A stretch of 64,000 nucleotides of DNA. Source: an uncultured Alteromonadaceae bacterium (lineage in GTDB: Bacteria; Pseudomonadota; Gammaproteobacteria; Enterobacterales; Alteromonadaceae). The stretch is from assembly GCA_947494925.1 (NCBI GenBank), contig CANLWS010000007.1, positions 186,001 to 250,000 of the forward strand, in the 5' to 3' direction. A program made the translations under genes and the position numbers. The stretch's first letter is position 1, and each line of letters opens with the position of its first letter. Positions 45,818 to 55,730 of this stretch are shown here, piece after piece. The notes below the pieces were generated by a model, which saw nothing but the letters and a program-made list of their open reading frames with translations, was not told the origin of the DNA and did not search any database.

Positions 45818-46540
45818 ATGTTAGAAAGTATCCGAATAATTTTGGTGAACACATCGCACACAGGCAATATTGGTTCTGCTGCCAGAGCAATGAAAACAAT
45901 GGGGTTAAGTCAGTTATATTTAGTCGATCCTGTTGCGCCTCCCGATGGAAAATCCAGCGCTCTGGCTGCCGGTGCTGGAGATGTGCTGGCAAATGCTAAA
46001 ATTGTTTCCACTTTGGAAGAGGCGGTGGCAGATTGTGGCTTGGTAGTTGGAACGAGTGCCCGTTCTAGAACCCTCTCCTGGCCAATGCTTGAACCGCGCG
46101 AATGTGGTGAAAAGCTGGTTTCAGAAGTTGCGCGGTATCCGGTTGCGTTGGTATTCGGCAGAGAGAATAACGGGCTGACCAATGAAGAACTCCAGCAATG
46201 TCACTTTCACGTTTGTATTCCAGCCAACCCTGAATACAGCTCGCTAAATTTGGCGGCAGCGGTACAGACTCTATGTTATGAAATTCGTATGGCGCATTTA
46301 AACGAAACACGCTTGCCTGAAACCGAGCAGGAATATCCTTTGTCCGACGATTTGGAGCGTTTTTATAGTCATTTGGAACAAACCCTACTTAAAACGAATT
46401 TCATTATTCCCCAACATCCCGGTATGGTGATGACGAAACTGAGAAGATTGTTTAACCGAGCTCGACCTGAAACGCAGGAACTAAATATTTTGCGTGGAAT
46501 TTTGGCCTCGATTGATAAAAGTGTAAAAAACAAAGAATAG
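45818..46540 (+). CDS. trmJ: tRNA (cytidine/uridine-2'-O)-methyltransferase TrmJ (240 aa)
   Basis: A SPOUT-fold methyltransferase that methylates position 32 of tRNAs. Family markers are [23 protein letters not shown] near the start, [14 protein letters not shown] in the middle and the trefoil-knot segment [17 protein letters not shown] near residues 131-147. It lies 2 nt upstream of cysE and ahead of the isc genes, the usual gammaproteobacterial order. Confidence 0.96.
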   Translation: MLESIRIILVNTSHTGNIGSAARAMKTMGLSQLYLVDPVAPPDGKSSALAAGAGDVLANAKIVSTLEEAVADCGLVVGTSARSRTLSWPMLEPRECGEKLVSEVARYPVALVFGRENNGLTNEELQQCHFHVCIPANPEYSSLNLAAAVQTLCYEIRMAHLNETRLPETEQEYPLSDDLERFYSHLEQTLLKTNFIIPQHPGMVMTKLRRLFNRARPETQELNILRGILASIDKSVKNKE

Positions 46541-46542
46541 CC

Positions 46543-47355
46543 ATGTTTGAAAGAATGAAAGAAGATATTCAAAGTGTCTTCCATCGGGATCCCGCAGCTC
46601 GAACCACCTTCGAAGTGATCACGAATTACCCTGGGTTGCATGCCATTTGGTTACATAGGTTGGGCCATAGACTTTGGATTGCCAACTGGAAATGGTTGGC
46701 CAGAAGTGTCTCTACGTTTTCCAGGTGGCTAACCGGTATTGAGATACATCCTGGAGCTAGGTTGGGAAGACGCTTTTTTATCGATCATGGAATGGGGGTT
46801 GTTATAGGTGAAACGGCAGAGATTGGCGACGATGTCACACTTTATCACGGTGTCACTTTGGGCGGGACGAGCTGGAATGCCGGCAAACGTCATCCGACTC
46901 TACAAGATAATGTGGTTGTCGGTGCAGGGGCTAAAGTGTTGGGTCCAATTACTATGCACAAAGGGGCAAAAGTAGGATCGAATTCTGTGGTAGTAAAAGA
47001 TGTGCCTGAAAATGCCACAGTGGTGGGCATTCCGGGTCGGATAGTCATGCAAAAAAAGACTGTTGGCCAAAAAGGTGGCAATAACAGGCGCGAAAAAATT
47101 GCTCAGAAATATGGCTTTGACGCCTACGCTGTTTCAGAGGATAATCCTGACCCGGTTGCGAATGCAATTGGCATCATGTTAGACCACGTGCATCTCATTG
47201 ACACCAAAGTGGAAGACATGTGCAAAGCAATAAACGATATGGGTGGCGAAGTGTGTGACAAAGCGTTGCCGTCACTCGACATTGAGCAGTTTAGCGATTC
47301 CGGTCTGGCAGACGATATCCAGGCAGCGAAAGACTCATTCGACCCCACAATATAA
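46543..47355 (+). CDS. cysE: Serine O-acetyltransferase (270 aa)
   Basis: It makes O-acetylserine for cysteine synthesis. Left-handed beta-helix hexapeptide repeats run from about residue 66 ([19 protein letters not shown]), through [24 protein letters not shown], to [12 protein letters not shown]. The chain fits the short epsilon-type CysE found before iscR. Supplying cysteine beside the IscS desulfurase is logical. The first IscR site begins at the last base of its stop codon. Confidence 0.95.
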   Translation: MFERMKEDIQSVFHRDPAARTTFEVITNYPGLHAIWLHRLGHRLWIANWKWLARSVSTFSRWLTGIEIHPGARLGRRFFIDHGMGVVIGETAEIGDDVTLYHGVTLGGTSWNAGKRHPTLQDNVVVGAGAKVLGPITMHKGAKVGSNSVVVKDVPENATVVGIPGRIVMQKKTVGQKGGNNRREKIAQKYGFDAYAVSEDNPDPVANAIGIMLDHVHLIDTKVEDMCKAINDMGGEVCDKALPSLDIEQFSDSGLADDIQAAKDSFDPTI

Positions 47356-47379
47356 TACTTGAGTATTTTAGTTGGTTAT
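47355..47379. promoter_or_regulatory. IscR type-1 site, upstream copy (degenerate)
   Basis: The 25-bp window 47355-47379 matches the type-1 IscR consensus (ATASYYGACTRWWWYAGTCRRSTAT) with three mismatches. It directly abuts the better site at 47380. Confidence 0.6.
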
Positions 47380-47404
47380 ATACTTGACTAAAATAGTCGG
47401 GTAT
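47380..47404. promoter_or_regulatory. IscR type-1 site, promoter-proximal copy (perfect)
   Basis: ATACTTGACTA (47380-47390) followed by AAATAGTCGGGTAT (47391-47404) fits every position of the type-1 consensus bound by [2Fe-2S]-IscR. It should repress the isc operon when clusters are plentiful. Confidence 0.88.
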
Positions 47405-47441
47405 GTGAAAATTCGCGCCAAGTTCTCAATCGGTATCTGCT

Positions 47442-47930
47442 ATGAAACTAACTTCAAAAGGCCGTTATGCGGTCACTGCAATGCTTGATGTTGCGCTGCA
47501 TTCTCAGAAAGGTCCGGTGCCGTTAGCAGATATTTCTGAGCGTCAGGAAATATCTTTGTCATACCTCGAACAACTTTTTTCCAGATTGCGTAAAGAGAAT
47601 CTGGTTGAAAGTGTTAGGGGCCCTGGTGGCGGTTATAAACTGGGCCGGGAAGCTTCAGCAATTCCAGTCGGTGAGGTCATTCGAGCGGTAGACGAATCTG
47701 TCGACGCCACGCGTTGTCAGGGATTGTCAGATTGTCAGGGTGGTGAACGCTGCCTGACGCATAGCCTCTGGCAAGATTTGAGTGAGAGAATTGCACTTTT
47801 TTTGAACGGGATTTCCTTGGGCGAACTAATGGATCAGCAAGACGTTAGAATAGTCGCCGACAGACAAGACAAAACCAAACATCTTAATCACATAGTGGCA
47901 AACGAAATAGAAGTCAGTTTGCAACTGTAA
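47442..47930 (+). CDS. iscR: Fe-S cluster assembly regulator IscR (162 aa)
   Basis: An Rrf2-family winged-helix regulator ([20 protein letters not shown] at the N-terminus). The [2Fe-2S] ligands appear in [17 protein letters not shown] (three Cys spaced six apart plus His). It represses its own operon as holo-protein and controls other genes as apo-protein. Two abutting type-1 sites lie upstream (47355-47404). The first gene of iscR-S-U-A-hscB-hscA-fdx. Confidence 0.98.
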   Translation: MKLTSKGRYAVTAMLDVALHSQKGPVPLADISERQEISLSYLEQLFSRLRKENLVESVRGPGGGYKLGREASAIPVGEVIRAVDESVDATRCQGLSDCQGGERCLTHSLWQDLSERIALFLNGISLGELMDQQDVRIVADRQDKTKHLNHIVANEIEVSLQL

Positions 47931-47942
47931 TCGGAGCGAGTA

Positions 47943-49166
47943 ATGAGCGAAATCAAGCTACCAATTTATCTGGATTATTCATCATCGACACCTGTCGATC
48001 CGCGTGTAGCTGCAAAAATGGCAGAATGCCTGACGATGGAAGGCAATTTTGGTAATCCGGCATCACGTTCACACCGCTTTGGTTGGCAGGCAGAAGAAGC
48101 GGTCGATATTGCGCGAAATCAAATTGCAGATCTTGTTAACGCAGATCCCCGCGAAATTGTACTGACCTCTGGTGCCACTGAATCAGATAACCTGGCAATA
48201 AAGGGTGCAGCCCATTTCTACAGTAAAAAGGGTAAACATATCATTACCCTTAAAACTGAACATAAAGCGGTCCTGGATACTTGTCGCCAACTGGAGCGTG
48301 AAGGATTCGAAGTCACCTACATGGACCCTGAAGCCAACGGGTTACTAGACCTTGAGAAGTTCAAAGAAGCTATCAGACCAGACACTATCCTCGCCAGCAT
48401 CATGCATGTAAATAATGAAATTGGTGTGATACAAGACATCGATGCAATTGGTGAAATTTGTCGCGAAAACAAAGTGATTTTCCACGTTGATGCGGCACAA
48501 AGTACCGGCAAAGTGCCATTGGATTTACAAAATCTAAAGGTTGACCTGATGTCTTTCTCTGCCCATAAAACTTATGGACCGAAAGGGATCGGCGCATTGT
48601 ATGTAAGACGTAAACCTCGTATTCGCCTTGAAGCACAGATGCATGGTGGCGGACATGAAAGAGGAATGCGTTCAGGTACTTTGGCGACCCATCAGATCGT
48701 CGGAATGGGAGAAGCGTTCAGGATTGCCAAAGAAGAAATGGCAACTGAAAACGAACGTATCCTGATGTTACGCAACCGTTTGTGGGAAGGCATCAAAGAT
48801 ATAGAAGCCGTATTCGTCAATGGTGATTTCGAACAACGTGTAGCTGCCAATCTGAACGTCAGTTTTGCATACGTAGAAGGCGAGTCTCTAATCATGGCGT
48901 TGAAAGATATGGCTGTTTCGTCTGGTTCTGCTTGTACATCTGCAAGTCTGGAACCTTCATACGTGCTGCGCGCTTTAGGATTAACCGACGAGCTGGCTCA
49001 CAGTTCCATTCGTTTCAGCATCGGTCGTTTCACAACGGAAGCAGATATTGATTACGTGGTGAGTGTAGTACGTAATGCGATTACCAAACTACGTGAAATG
49101 TCGCCGCTGTGGGAAATGTATAAAGATGGTGTCGATTTAGAAAAAGTTGAGTGGGTTCACCACTAA
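47943..49166 (+). CDS. iscS: Cysteine desulfurase IscS (407 aa)
   Basis: A PLP enzyme that moves sulfur from cysteine to IscU and other acceptors. The PLP Lys is in [15 protein letters not shown] (near residue 208) and the mobile-loop Cys is in [20 protein letters not shown] (near residue 330). The length is close to that of E. coli IscS. The gap to iscR is 12 nt. Confidence 0.98.
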   Translation: MSEIKLPIYLDYSSSTPVDPRVAAKMAECLTMEGNFGNPASRSHRFGWQAEEAVDIARNQIADLVNADPREIVLTSGATESDNLAIKGAAHFYSKKGKHIITLKTEHKAVLDTCRQLEREGFEVTYMDPEANGLLDLEKFKEAIRPDTILASIMHVNNEIGVIQDIDAIGEICRENKVIFHVDAAQSTGKVPLDLQNLKVDLMSFSAHKTYGPKGIGALYVRRKPRIRLEAQMHGGGHERGMRSGTLATHQIVGMGEAFRIAKEEMATENERILMLRNRLWEGIKDIEAVFVNGDFEQRVAANLNVSFAYVEGESLIMALKDMAVSSGSACTSASLEPSYVLRALGLTDELAHSSIRFSIGRFTTEADIDYVVSVVRNAITKLREMSPLWEMYKDGVDLEKVEWVHH

Positions 49167-49218
49167 TAGATTAATAGAATTTCGGGCAATTTTTGCCTGA
49201 TTTATTGAGGTTAGCAAA

Positions 49219-49602
49219 ATGGCTTACAGTGAAAAAGTAATTGATCATTATGAAAATCCGCGCAATGTAGGCGGATTTGATAAAAACGACCCAAATATTG
49301 CAACAGGCATGGTAGGCGCCCCTGCTTGTGGTGACGTGATGAAGTTGCAACTTAAAGTGGGTGAAAATGGTATTATCGAAGATGCCAAATTTAAAACCTA
49401 TGGTTGTGGTTCAGCTATTGCTTCCAGCTCGCTCGTCACTGAGTGGGTGAAAGGAAAATCAATCGATGAAGCAACATCGATTAAGAATACTGACATAGCG
49501 GAAGAGCTAGCGCTGCCGCCTGTCAAAATTCACTGTTCTATTTTGGCTGAAGATGCCATTAAAGCAGCAGTTGAAGATTACAAAAGCAAACAATCCAGTT
49601 AG
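49219..49602 (+). CDS. iscU: Fe-S cluster scaffold IscU (127 aa)
   Basis: The scaffold on which clusters are built. The three conserved Cys are in APACGDVMKLQ, TYGCGSAIASSS and the IHCSILAEDA segment; the LPPVKIHC motif is the HscA-binding site. Standard length. RBS is GAGG before the ATG. Confidence 0.98.
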   Translation: MAYSEKVIDHYENPRNVGGFDKNDPNIATGMVGAPACGDVMKLQLKVGENGIIEDAKFKTYGCGSAIASSSLVTEWVKGKSIDEATSIKNTDIAEELALPPVKIHCSILAEDAIKAAVEDYKSKQSS

Positions 49603-49627
49603 AAATTAAGTTATTCAGGAGCAATCG

Positions 49628-49951
49628 GTGGGTATTAAAGTATCAGATGCAGCCGCACAGCGAGCGCAAAGTTTCCTTGTAAATCGAGGCAAGGGAATTG
49701 GTCTTCGTTTGGGTGTGAAAACAACTGGGTGCTCCGGTCTGGCTTACGTTCTCGAATTTGTCGACGAGCTGAATCCTGACGATGAAGTTTTTGAAGACAA
49801 TGGTGTGAAAATCATCATTGATGGAAAAAGTTTGGTGTATCTTGATGGTACCCAGCTGGATTTTACGAAAGAAGGTTTGAATGAAGGTTTTCAGTTCAAC
49901 AATCCTAATGCCAATGGCGAATGTGGTTGTGGTGAAAGCTTCAACGTCTGA
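49628..49951 (+). CDS. iscA: Fe-S cluster assembly protein IscA (107 aa)
   Basis: An A-type carrier with conserved Cys in [10 protein letters not shown] and the C-terminal GECGCGESF pair. The start is GTG at 49628 with AGGAG upstream; no ATG is available. Confidence 0.97.
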   Translation: MGIKVSDAAAQRAQSFLVNRGKGIGLRLGVKTTGCSGLAYVLEFVDELNPDDEVFEDNGVKIIIDGKSLVYLDGTQLDFTKEGLNEGFQFNNPNANGECGCGESFNV

Positions 49952-49999
49952 CGCCCCGTTTTGTGATTTTAAACAAACAACAGCTGAACCTGCTCTAAC

Positions 50000-50524
50000 A
50001 TGAATTATTTTTCTTTATTTCGTCTACCTGAACAATTTCAGGTAGACACTGCAGACTTGAGTCGAGCGTATCAAACGCTTGCCCAAATTACCCATCCGGA
50101 CAAATTCGCCACTTCCAGTGAACGAGAAAAACGTTTGGCAGTGCAAAAGAATGCGCAAGTAAACGATGGTTACCAGGTATTGAAAACACCAATACTGAGA
50201 GCTGAACATATCTTAGAGTTACGTGGTGTTGAACTTAAGCATGAACAGCAGACTATGCAGGACACTGGTTTTCTGATGCAGCAGATGGAGTGGCGAGAAT
50301 CATTGGAAGAAATTCAGTCCACTAAAAACGAAGATGCGTTACTGGATATGGACGGTGAAATTAAATCTCAGATTAAAAATCACCTGAGTCTGTTGGAAGC
50401 CGAGTTAACCAAACAAAACGCCGAAAGTGATAAAGTTGCAGCGGAAGAGGTGCGTAAGCTTAAATTCATGTATAAACTTCGCGACGAAATCGAACTCATT
50501 GAAGACGCATTGTCTGACATCTAA
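50000..50524 (+). CDS. hscB: Co-chaperone HscB (174 aa)
   Basis: J-domain protein that loads IscU on HscA. The HPD motif is in ITHPDKFATSSEREK near residues 31-45. A three-helix C-terminal domain follows. It lies 20 nt upstream of hscA. Confidence 0.97.
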   Translation: MNYFSLFRLPEQFQVDTADLSRAYQTLAQITHPDKFATSSEREKRLAVQKNAQVNDGYQVLKTPILRAEHILELRGVELKHEQQTMQDTGFLMQQMEWRESLEEIQSTKNEDALLDMDGEIKSQIKNHLSLLEAELTKQNAESDKVAAEEVRKLKFMYKLRDEIELIEDALSDI

Positions 50525-50544
50525 ACAGAAGTTGAAAAAACCTT

Positions 50545-52413
50545 ATGGCTTTATTACAAATCGCGGAACCCGGACAAAGTGCCGTACCTCACCAAAGAAA
50601 GCTAGCAGTAGGAATTGATCTGGGCACAACCAATTCTTTGGTCGCCTCAGTTGTAAGTGGTCAAGCTGTTACTTTTGCAGATGAAAATAATGAGCACCTT
50701 TTACCCTCCGTGGTTGGCTATTATTCAGATGGCATACAGGTTGGTCAAAAAGCCAAACTTGCAGCCAGTTCCGACCCTTCCAATACCGTCATGTCAGTTA
50801 AGCGATTGTTAGGACGGAACCTTGAAGATATCCGCACGCGCTATCCGAATCTTCCTTACAATTTTACTGATTCGCAAGGTGGTTCACTCTCATTAACAGT
50901 GCGTGACAATCTGGTAAACCCTGTTCAGGTATCAGCGGAGATATTGAAAACGTTGGGCCAGAGAGCGGAAAAAACCTTAGGGGACGAGTTAAAAGGGGCA
51001 GTTATTACTGTACCTGCGTATTTTGATGATGCTCAACGCCAAGGCACTAAAGATGCGGCACAACTTGCCGGACTCAATGTGTTACGTCTGTTAAATGAAC
51101 CTACAGCAGCTGCAATCGCCTACGGACTCGATTCGGGGCAGGAAGGTGTCATTGCTATTTACGACTTGGGTGGCGGCACCTTTGACATTTCTATCCTGAG
51201 ACTGAGTAAAGGCGTTTTTGAAGTCCTGGCAACAGGCGGAAACTCTTCACTAGGAGGAGACGATTTCGATGATATTCTGGTTGATCATATCAAGCAGCAA
51301 GCTGAGCTGAACGAACAGGTATCAAATGAACTGCAGCGGACTCTTCTGGATATAGCCAAAGATGCTAAAGAACGATTAAGTGTTGATGCTGCAGCCGATA
51401 TCCAATTTACAGATGATGCCGGAATGCAGCATCAATTAACTCTGAGTTGCATCAAGTTCGAGAAACTGATTGAACCGTTAATCAAAGAAACCCTGCGTTC
51501 CTGCCGCAGGGCAATGAAAGATGCAGAAGTGGACAATGAGGACGTTTTGGAAGTTGTCATGGTAGGCGGTTCCACACGAGTGCCAGCTGTACGTGATAAA
51601 GTTGGCGACTTTTTTGGCAAAACGCCGCTGACGTCCATAGATCCAGATAAGGTTGTTGCCGTGGGTGCGGCGATCCAAGCTGATATTTTAGTAGGTAACA
51701 AGCCAGACAACGATATGTTGTTACTGGATGTACTGCCGCTGTCCCTTGGAATTGAAACCATGGGGGGCCTAGTAGAAAAAATTATACATCGCAATACCAC
51801 TATTCCCGTCGCTAAAGCACAGGAATTTACGACATTTAAAGATGGTCAGACCGCGATGAAAGTTCATGTTCTGCAGGGTGAAAGGGAGCTTGTAGAAGAT
51901 TGCCGATCTTTAGCAAACTTTACCTTGCATGGAATACCGCCTATGGCGGCAGGTGCAGCGCACATAAGAGTTACCTTTCAGGTTGATGCGGATGGATTAC
52001 TGCATGTTACCGCGATGGAGAAATCATCTGGAGTGCACGCGGATATTCAGGTCAAACCCTCCTACGGATTGGAAGAAAGTGAAATTACAGAAATGCTGAT
52101 GTCCTCCATGCAACATGCCAAGGATGATATGCAGGCAAGAATGTTAAAAGAACAACAGGTTGAATCTGCGCGGGTGGAAGAAGCGCTTCGAGCAGCATTG
52201 GCCGCAGACGGTGAGGCACTGCTGAGTGAGCAGGAACGAGCCGAGCTGGAACAGGCATTACAGTCTATGTTGGACGCAGCAAAAGGGAATGATGCTGAGG
52301 CGATCAAATCTGCGATTGAGCAGGTCGATATAGCCAGCCAGGAATTTGCTAACCGCCGAATGGATAGATCAATTAATCTCGCTTTGTCTGGTCAGTCAGT
52401 CGAACAGCTTTAG
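50545..52413 (+). CDS. hscA: Hsp70-type chaperone HscA (622 aa)
   Basis: An Hsp70 specialised for IscU cluster release. The ATPase domain begins [12 protein letters not shown] near residue 24 and includes [14 protein letters not shown] and [13 protein letters not shown]. The substrate domain follows from about residue 390. The N-terminal extension before GIDLGTT is usual for HscA. Confidence 0.98.
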   Translation: MALLQIAEPGQSAVPHQRKLAVGIDLGTTNSLVASVVSGQAVTFADENNEHLLPSVVGYYSDGIQVGQKAKLAASSDPSNTVMSVKRLLGRNLEDIRTRYPNLPYNFTDSQGGSLSLTVRDNLVNPVQVSAEILKTLGQRAEKTLGDELKGAVITVPAYFDDAQRQGTKDAAQLAGLNVLRLLNEPTAAAIAYGLDSGQEGVIAIYDLGGGTFDISILRLSKGVFEVLATGGNSSLGGDDFDDILVDHIKQQAELNEQVSNELQRTLLDIAKDAKERLSVDAAADIQFTDDAGMQHQLTLSCIKFEKLIEPLIKETLRSCRRAMKDAEVDNEDVLEVVMVGGSTRVPAVRDKVGDFFGKTPLTSIDPDKVVAVGAAIQADILVGNKPDNDMLLLDVLPLSLGIETMGGLVEKIIHRNTTIPVAKAQEFTTFKDGQTAMKVHVLQGERELVEDCRSLANFTLHGIPPMAAGAAHIRVTFQVDADGLLHVTAMEKSSGVHADIQVKPSYGLEESEITEMLMSSMQHAKDDMQARMLKEQQVESARVEEALRAALAADGEALLSEQERAELEQALQSMLDAAKGNDAEAIKSAIEQVDIASQEFANRRMDRSINLALSGQSVEQL

Positions 52414-52432
52414 AAAAACAGGATACTACACA

Positions 52433-52771
52433 ATGCCACAAATTATATTTCTACCCCATGACGAGCTATGCCCAGATGGTGCAGTGCTTGAAGGCGAGAA
52501 AGGGACATCTGTTCTGGATGTTGCATTAAAAAACGGGATCGGAATTGAGCACGCTTGTGAAAAATCATGTGCCTGCACCACTTGCCATGTGATTGTGCGG
52601 GAAGGGTTTGATTCTATGGAAGAAAGTGACGAACTGGAAGATGATATGTTAGATAAAGCATGGGGGCTTGAGCCTGAGTCCAGGCTTGGATGTCAGGCTA
52701 TTATTGAAGACGAAGATCTTGTCGTGGAAATTCCAAAATATACCGTCAATCAAGTAAGCGAAGGGCACTAA
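52433..52771 (+). CDS. fdx: Isc-type [2Fe-2S] ferredoxin (112 aa)
   Basis: Adrenodoxin-like ferredoxin giving electrons for cluster assembly. The ligand pattern is HACEKSCACTTCHV plus Cys in RLGCQAI. I use the ATG at 52433; a longer frame starting inside hscA is not real. No iscX follows; instead the operon ends at a strong terminator. Confidence 0.97.
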   Translation: MPQIIFLPHDELCPDGAVLEGEKGTSVLDVALKNGIGIEHACEKSCACTTCHVIVREGFDSMEESDELEDDMLDKAWGLEPESRLGCQAIIEDEDLVVEIPKYTVNQVSEGH

Positions 52772-52782
52772 ATTCATTTATA

Positions 52783-52808
52783 AGCGGGTTTGTCACACCA
52801 AACCCGCT
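52783..52808 (+). terminator. Terminator of the isc operon
   Basis: A perfect 10-bp stem (52783-52792 with 52799-52808), TCACAC loop, followed by a T/C-rich stretch, 11 nt after the fdx stop. Confidence 0.85.
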
Positions 52809-52890
52809 CCCAATTTTCTTCTCTCCTAGGCGACATTCTCTATTATTGTTAGTTCAGGTATAAGCAACCAACAATTTGTATAACTATTAA

Positions 52891-52905
52891 TACTACAAAG
52901 TAGTA
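52891..52905. promoter_or_regulatory. Candidate PadR operator 1
   Basis: TACTAC-AAA-GTAGTA, a perfect 6-bp inverted repeat 66 nt upstream of padR. A second related palindrome lies at 52936. Confidence 0.5.
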
Positions 52906-52935
52906 AAAATAAGTTGTTCCGACCTTTTATATAAC

Positions 52936-52946
52936 CTACATTGTAG
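52936..52946. promoter_or_regulatory. Candidate PadR operator 2
   Basis: CTACA-T-TGTAG, an inverted repeat sharing the CTAC/GTAG core of operator 1, centred 45 bp downstream of it and just downstream of an AT-rich TATATAA. Confidence 0.5.
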
Positions 52947-52970
52947 TTAATTCAATTCAGGGTAAACGAT

Positions 52971-53309
52971 ATGGATTCCCGCGAAAAGTACCTAGGCGAA
53001 TTTGAGCACGTCGTATTGCTGGCATTGATCAGATTGAACGACGGTGCCTACGGCGCAGCGATTCGACAATTACTGCATGACCAGATAGGTCGTGATGTGG
53101 CGATTGGGGCTTTGTACTCAACTCTGGAGAGAATGGAGAAAAAAGGCTTGGTCATTTCCAGGTTAGGGGAAGCGACAGCAGAGCGGGGAGGTCGCCCAAA
53201 ACGTTATTTTACTGTCACCGCGACTGGGCAGACAGCGTTAAAACGTGCGAGAAACGCAATGGACAAGATGTGGCAGGGCGTTTCAGTCTGTTCAGTGGGG
53301 AATGTGTGA
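52971..53309 (+). CDS. PadR-family transcriptional regulator (112 aa)
   Basis: A small winged-helix protein. LGEFEHVVLLALIRLNDGAYGAAIRQLL starts the family fold, VAIGALYSTLERMEKKGLV is the recognition region, and ERGGRPKRYFTVTATG is the wing. PadR regulators of this subgroup often precede genes for membrane proteins with a permease-prefix domain, as here: its TGA overlaps the ATG of the next gene. It probably represses its own operon through the two palindromes upstream. Confidence 0.9.
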   Translation: MDSREKYLGEFEHVVLLALIRLNDGAYGAAIRQLLHDQIGRDVAIGALYSTLERMEKKGLVISRLGEATAERGGRPKRYFTVTATGQTALKRARNAMDKMWQGVSVCSVGNV

Positions 53310-54016
53310 TGGAAAACAACAATCTAGTTCATGAGATGCCGGGTCTTTATTATTGGCTCCTGTGCAAAGTCATTCCCGAACACCAGCGAGATTTTGCACT
53401 GGGAGACCTTCAGGAAGAGTTCCATGGGCGGTCTCAACAAAATCATGATCAGGCGCGACAATGGATCCGAACTCAAACATTTAGGGCTGTTGGGATCTGG
53501 CTAGAAATGGCAATTAAGTCCACTGGCTTAATCCAATGCCTCGTTTTCGGTTTTGCCATCCTGAGTCTGCCGATTATCTATCTTTTGGTTATCTGGTTGT
53601 CCAATATGGATGAAACTTCTCCTGTTATCTGGCAGCAGTTGATTGCGGGAGAGATGCATAAAATTATTTTCCAATCAGAGTTCTGGGCCGAGTCACTTGG
53701 GATCCCATTTAGCGCTCGAGATTGGCACATGTTTGTAAACACAGAGTCTCTGTTATGGACTTTTTTAAGTATAACGCTGTTGTATTTACGTCAGCATCGC
53801 ATGACCACACATCAGCTGGCTTTAGTGGGCAGCCTGATGATGTTTGCGCCTTATATTTTGGGTTTGCTAATAATTGAAATGTTACAACCTGCTGCCCGTA
53901 AAATCGGTCCATTATTGGCCTTCATGCTGTTTTGTGTATTTTACATGGCGATACCTTTGGTTGTTCTGGTATTCCGTCACAAACAACAGAAAATGGACAC
54001 AGAATCCGTCCGATGA
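53309..54016 (+). CDS. Membrane protein with permease-prefix-like domain (235 aa)
   Basis: The N-terminus LYYWLLCKVIPEHQRDFALGDLQEEFHGR resembles the prefix domain placed before FtsX-type permeases next to PadR genes, but no FtsX domain follows. Instead there are about four TM segments (near residues 69-94, 150-165, 175-195, 205-225). I use the ATG at 53309, which overlaps the padR stop (TGATG). Its own stop overlaps the motB-like start (ATGA at 54013-54016). Function is unknown. Confidence 0.75.
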   Translation: MENNNLVHEMPGLYYWLLCKVIPEHQRDFALGDLQEEFHGRSQQNHDQARQWIRTQTFRAVGIWLEMAIKSTGLIQCLVFGFAILSLPIIYLLVIWLSNMDETSPVIWQQLIAGEMHKIIFQSEFWAESLGIPFSARDWHMFVNTESLLWTFLSITLLYLRQHRMTTHQLALVGSLMMFAPYILGLLIIEMLQPAARKIGPLLAFMLFCVFYMAIPLVVLVFRHKQQKMDTESVR

Positions 54017-54897
54017 ATCAAGCTTTAGATAGTCAGGCGTTGCTCGCCGAGACAGAAAATGAAGAGGACCAGCAGGGGTGGTTGGCGACTTTTGCTGATC
54101 TCATGTCGTTGCTAATGTGTTTTTTCGTTTTGCTGCTGTCGTTTTCAGAAATGGACGTAGTGAAGTTCAAGCAAATCGCGGGCTCCATGAAAACGGCCTT
54201 TGGTGTGCAGCGATTGGTGGAAGCGGACAAAGTTCCGTTGGGTACCAGCATCATTGCTCAGGAGTTCAGCCCTGGTAAACCTGAGCAGACATTGCTCAAT
54301 CAGGTCCAGCAAAAATCCTCCCAGACTGAACAAACAAAGCTCAATAAAACCGAAGAAAATGATTTTTCGGGCATCGCAGATAACTCGTTAGATGGCGGAT
54401 TGGCGCACCAACAAATGCTTAAAATGAAAATTGAAGATGATTTCGCAGAAGCCATACTGGCTGGGAAATTTGAATTGGACAATCAAGGTCAGCAACTGAT
54501 TATCCGATTCGAGGAAAAAGGCATGTTTGCTTCGGGAAGTGGTTATTTGCAACCACAATTTAAACCATTACTTAGAACTCTATCCAGTTTTTTAGCCAAC
54601 ATACCCGGTCAATTAATCGTCGCTGGGCATACCGACAATGTCGCATTGCAAAACGAATTGTATGAAGACAATTTGGCTTTATCTTCTGCCCGCGCGTTAG
54701 CCGTAGCCAGAGAACTAAGACGCCATCCTGGCATTCAATATATTCAAGTTACAGCATTTGCAGATGCCAGACCTTTGCTTCCCAATACCTCTGTTTCAAA
54801 CCGAGCTAAAAACCGTCGTGTGGAATTGAGCATTTTGCAGGGACAAGCGAAAGAAACGCAAATAACCAACAAAAGGAGCGGAAACCATAGTGGATAA
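54013..54897 (+). CDS. MotB/PomB-like stator protein (294 aa)
   Basis: One TM helix near the N-terminus has LATFADLMSLLMCFFVLLLSFSEMD; the Asp in FADLM is the ion-binding residue of MotB proteins. A linker rich in Gln/Lys/Glu and a C-terminal OmpA-like peptidoglycan-binding domain (GHTDNVALQ, NRAKNRRVELSI) follow. It overlaps both neighbours. No other flagellar gene is in the window, so it may be a second stator or a non-flagellar motor. Confidence 0.88.
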   Translation: MNQALDSQALLAETENEEDQQGWLATFADLMSLLMCFFVLLLSFSEMDVVKFKQIAGSMKTAFGVQRLVEADKVPLGTSIIAQEFSPGKPEQTLLNQVQQKSSQTEQTKLNKTEENDFSGIADNSLDGGLAHQQMLKMKIEDDFAEAILAGKFELDNQGQQLIIRFEEKGMFASGSGYLQPQFKPLLRTLSSFLANIPGQLIVAGHTDNVALQNELYEDNLALSSARALAVARELRRHPGIQYIQVTAFADARPLLPNTSVSNRAKNRRVELSILQGQAKETQITNKRSGNHSG

Positions 54898-55675
54898 AGG
54901 TTCAGTTATTGGCATGTTGCTAATTTTATTAGCAATTAGTGCCGGGATCCTCAGTGGCGGAGAACCGCTATTGTCTTACATCAGTTTGCCGTCTATCTCC
55001 ATAGTGGTGATTGGCACGTTCGGCGCCGTTATGATTAGTTTCAGGCCGCAAATATTCTTTGCTGCTCTCATCAATACAGTGCAGGCATTCAAAACCAATG
55101 TTCATGATATTGAAAGCACGATCAATACCTGTATCAAACTGGCAGATAAATCCCGTAAAGAAGGTCTGCTGGCATTGGAAGCGGAGAGTTATGATGATCC
55201 TTTTGTGGAAAAAACCATGGAAATGCTGGTGGACGGTTACGATATACCCTCAGTTGAGGGTTTGCTAAACAAAGAAATTTACCTTACACGTGAAAGAAAT
55301 CAGTTGTCTGTGAAAGTACTAACGACTTTTTCTGAATTTGCACCTGCAATGGGGATGGTAGGCACGCTAATTGGCCTTATCGCCATGTTACAGAATATGG
55401 AAGATCCCGACAGCATAGGTCCAAGTATGGCAGTAGCATTATTGACAACACTTTATGGTGCGCTGATAGCAAATGGTATTACTACACCGTTAGCAAAAAA
55501 ACTGAATGCACGGAGCAATGAAATATTGCTGTATCAGACTTTAGTAAAAGATGCCGCAATCAAGATTATGCATGGCGAAAACCCCAAAGCTACGTTTGAC
55601 TTCCTGCAAACCTATGTTGAGTCACATAAACGTAAATCTTCCGATCAGATGAAAAACATAATCTCAGAGGGATGA
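54890..55675 (+). CDS. MotA/PomA-like stator protein (261 aa)
   Basis: Four TMs. The two functional prolines are in FAPAMGMVGTLIGLIAML and NGITTPLAKKL. A cytoplasmic loop with MLVDGYDIPSVEGLLNKEI lies between TM2 and TM3. It starts at GTG 54890, overlapping the motB-like stop by 8 nt, with AAAGGAG upstream. The order motB then motA is the reverse of the usual flagellar pair. The protein resembles sodium-type PomA, but ion choice cannot be told. Confidence 0.88.
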   Translation: MDKGSVIGMLLILLAISAGILSGGEPLLSYISLPSISIVVIGTFGAVMISFRPQIFFAALINTVQAFKTNVHDIESTINTCIKLADKSRKEGLLALEAESYDDPFVEKTMEMLVDGYDIPSVEGLLNKEIYLTRERNQLSVKVLTTFSEFAPAMGMVGTLIGLIAMLQNMEDPDSIGPSMAVALLTTLYGALIANGITTPLAKKLNARSNEILLYQTLVKDAAIKIMHGENPKATFDFLQTYVESHKRKSSDQMKNIISEG

Positions 55676-55730
55676 AGGTTCGACGAGCGTTCTACAATCA
55701 AAGGAGAGCTCCTACTTCACTGAAATATTA

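Noticed and set aside
52346-52432. Longer fdx start inside hscA
   Set aside because: The added residues are a frame-shifted copy of hscA coding sequence; the ATG at 52433 matches the normal ferredoxin N-terminus.
53270-53308. N-terminal extension of the prefix-domain membrane protein starting inside padR
   Set aside because: The ATG at 53309 overlaps the padR stop and matches the start of the family domain; the extension would be padR read in another frame.
52971-55675. Zorya-type phage defence, suggested by a MotAB-like pair outside a flagellar locus
   Set aside because: No ZorC, ZorD or ZorE-like gene is adjacent, and both stator proteins look like ordinary PomA/PomB relatives.
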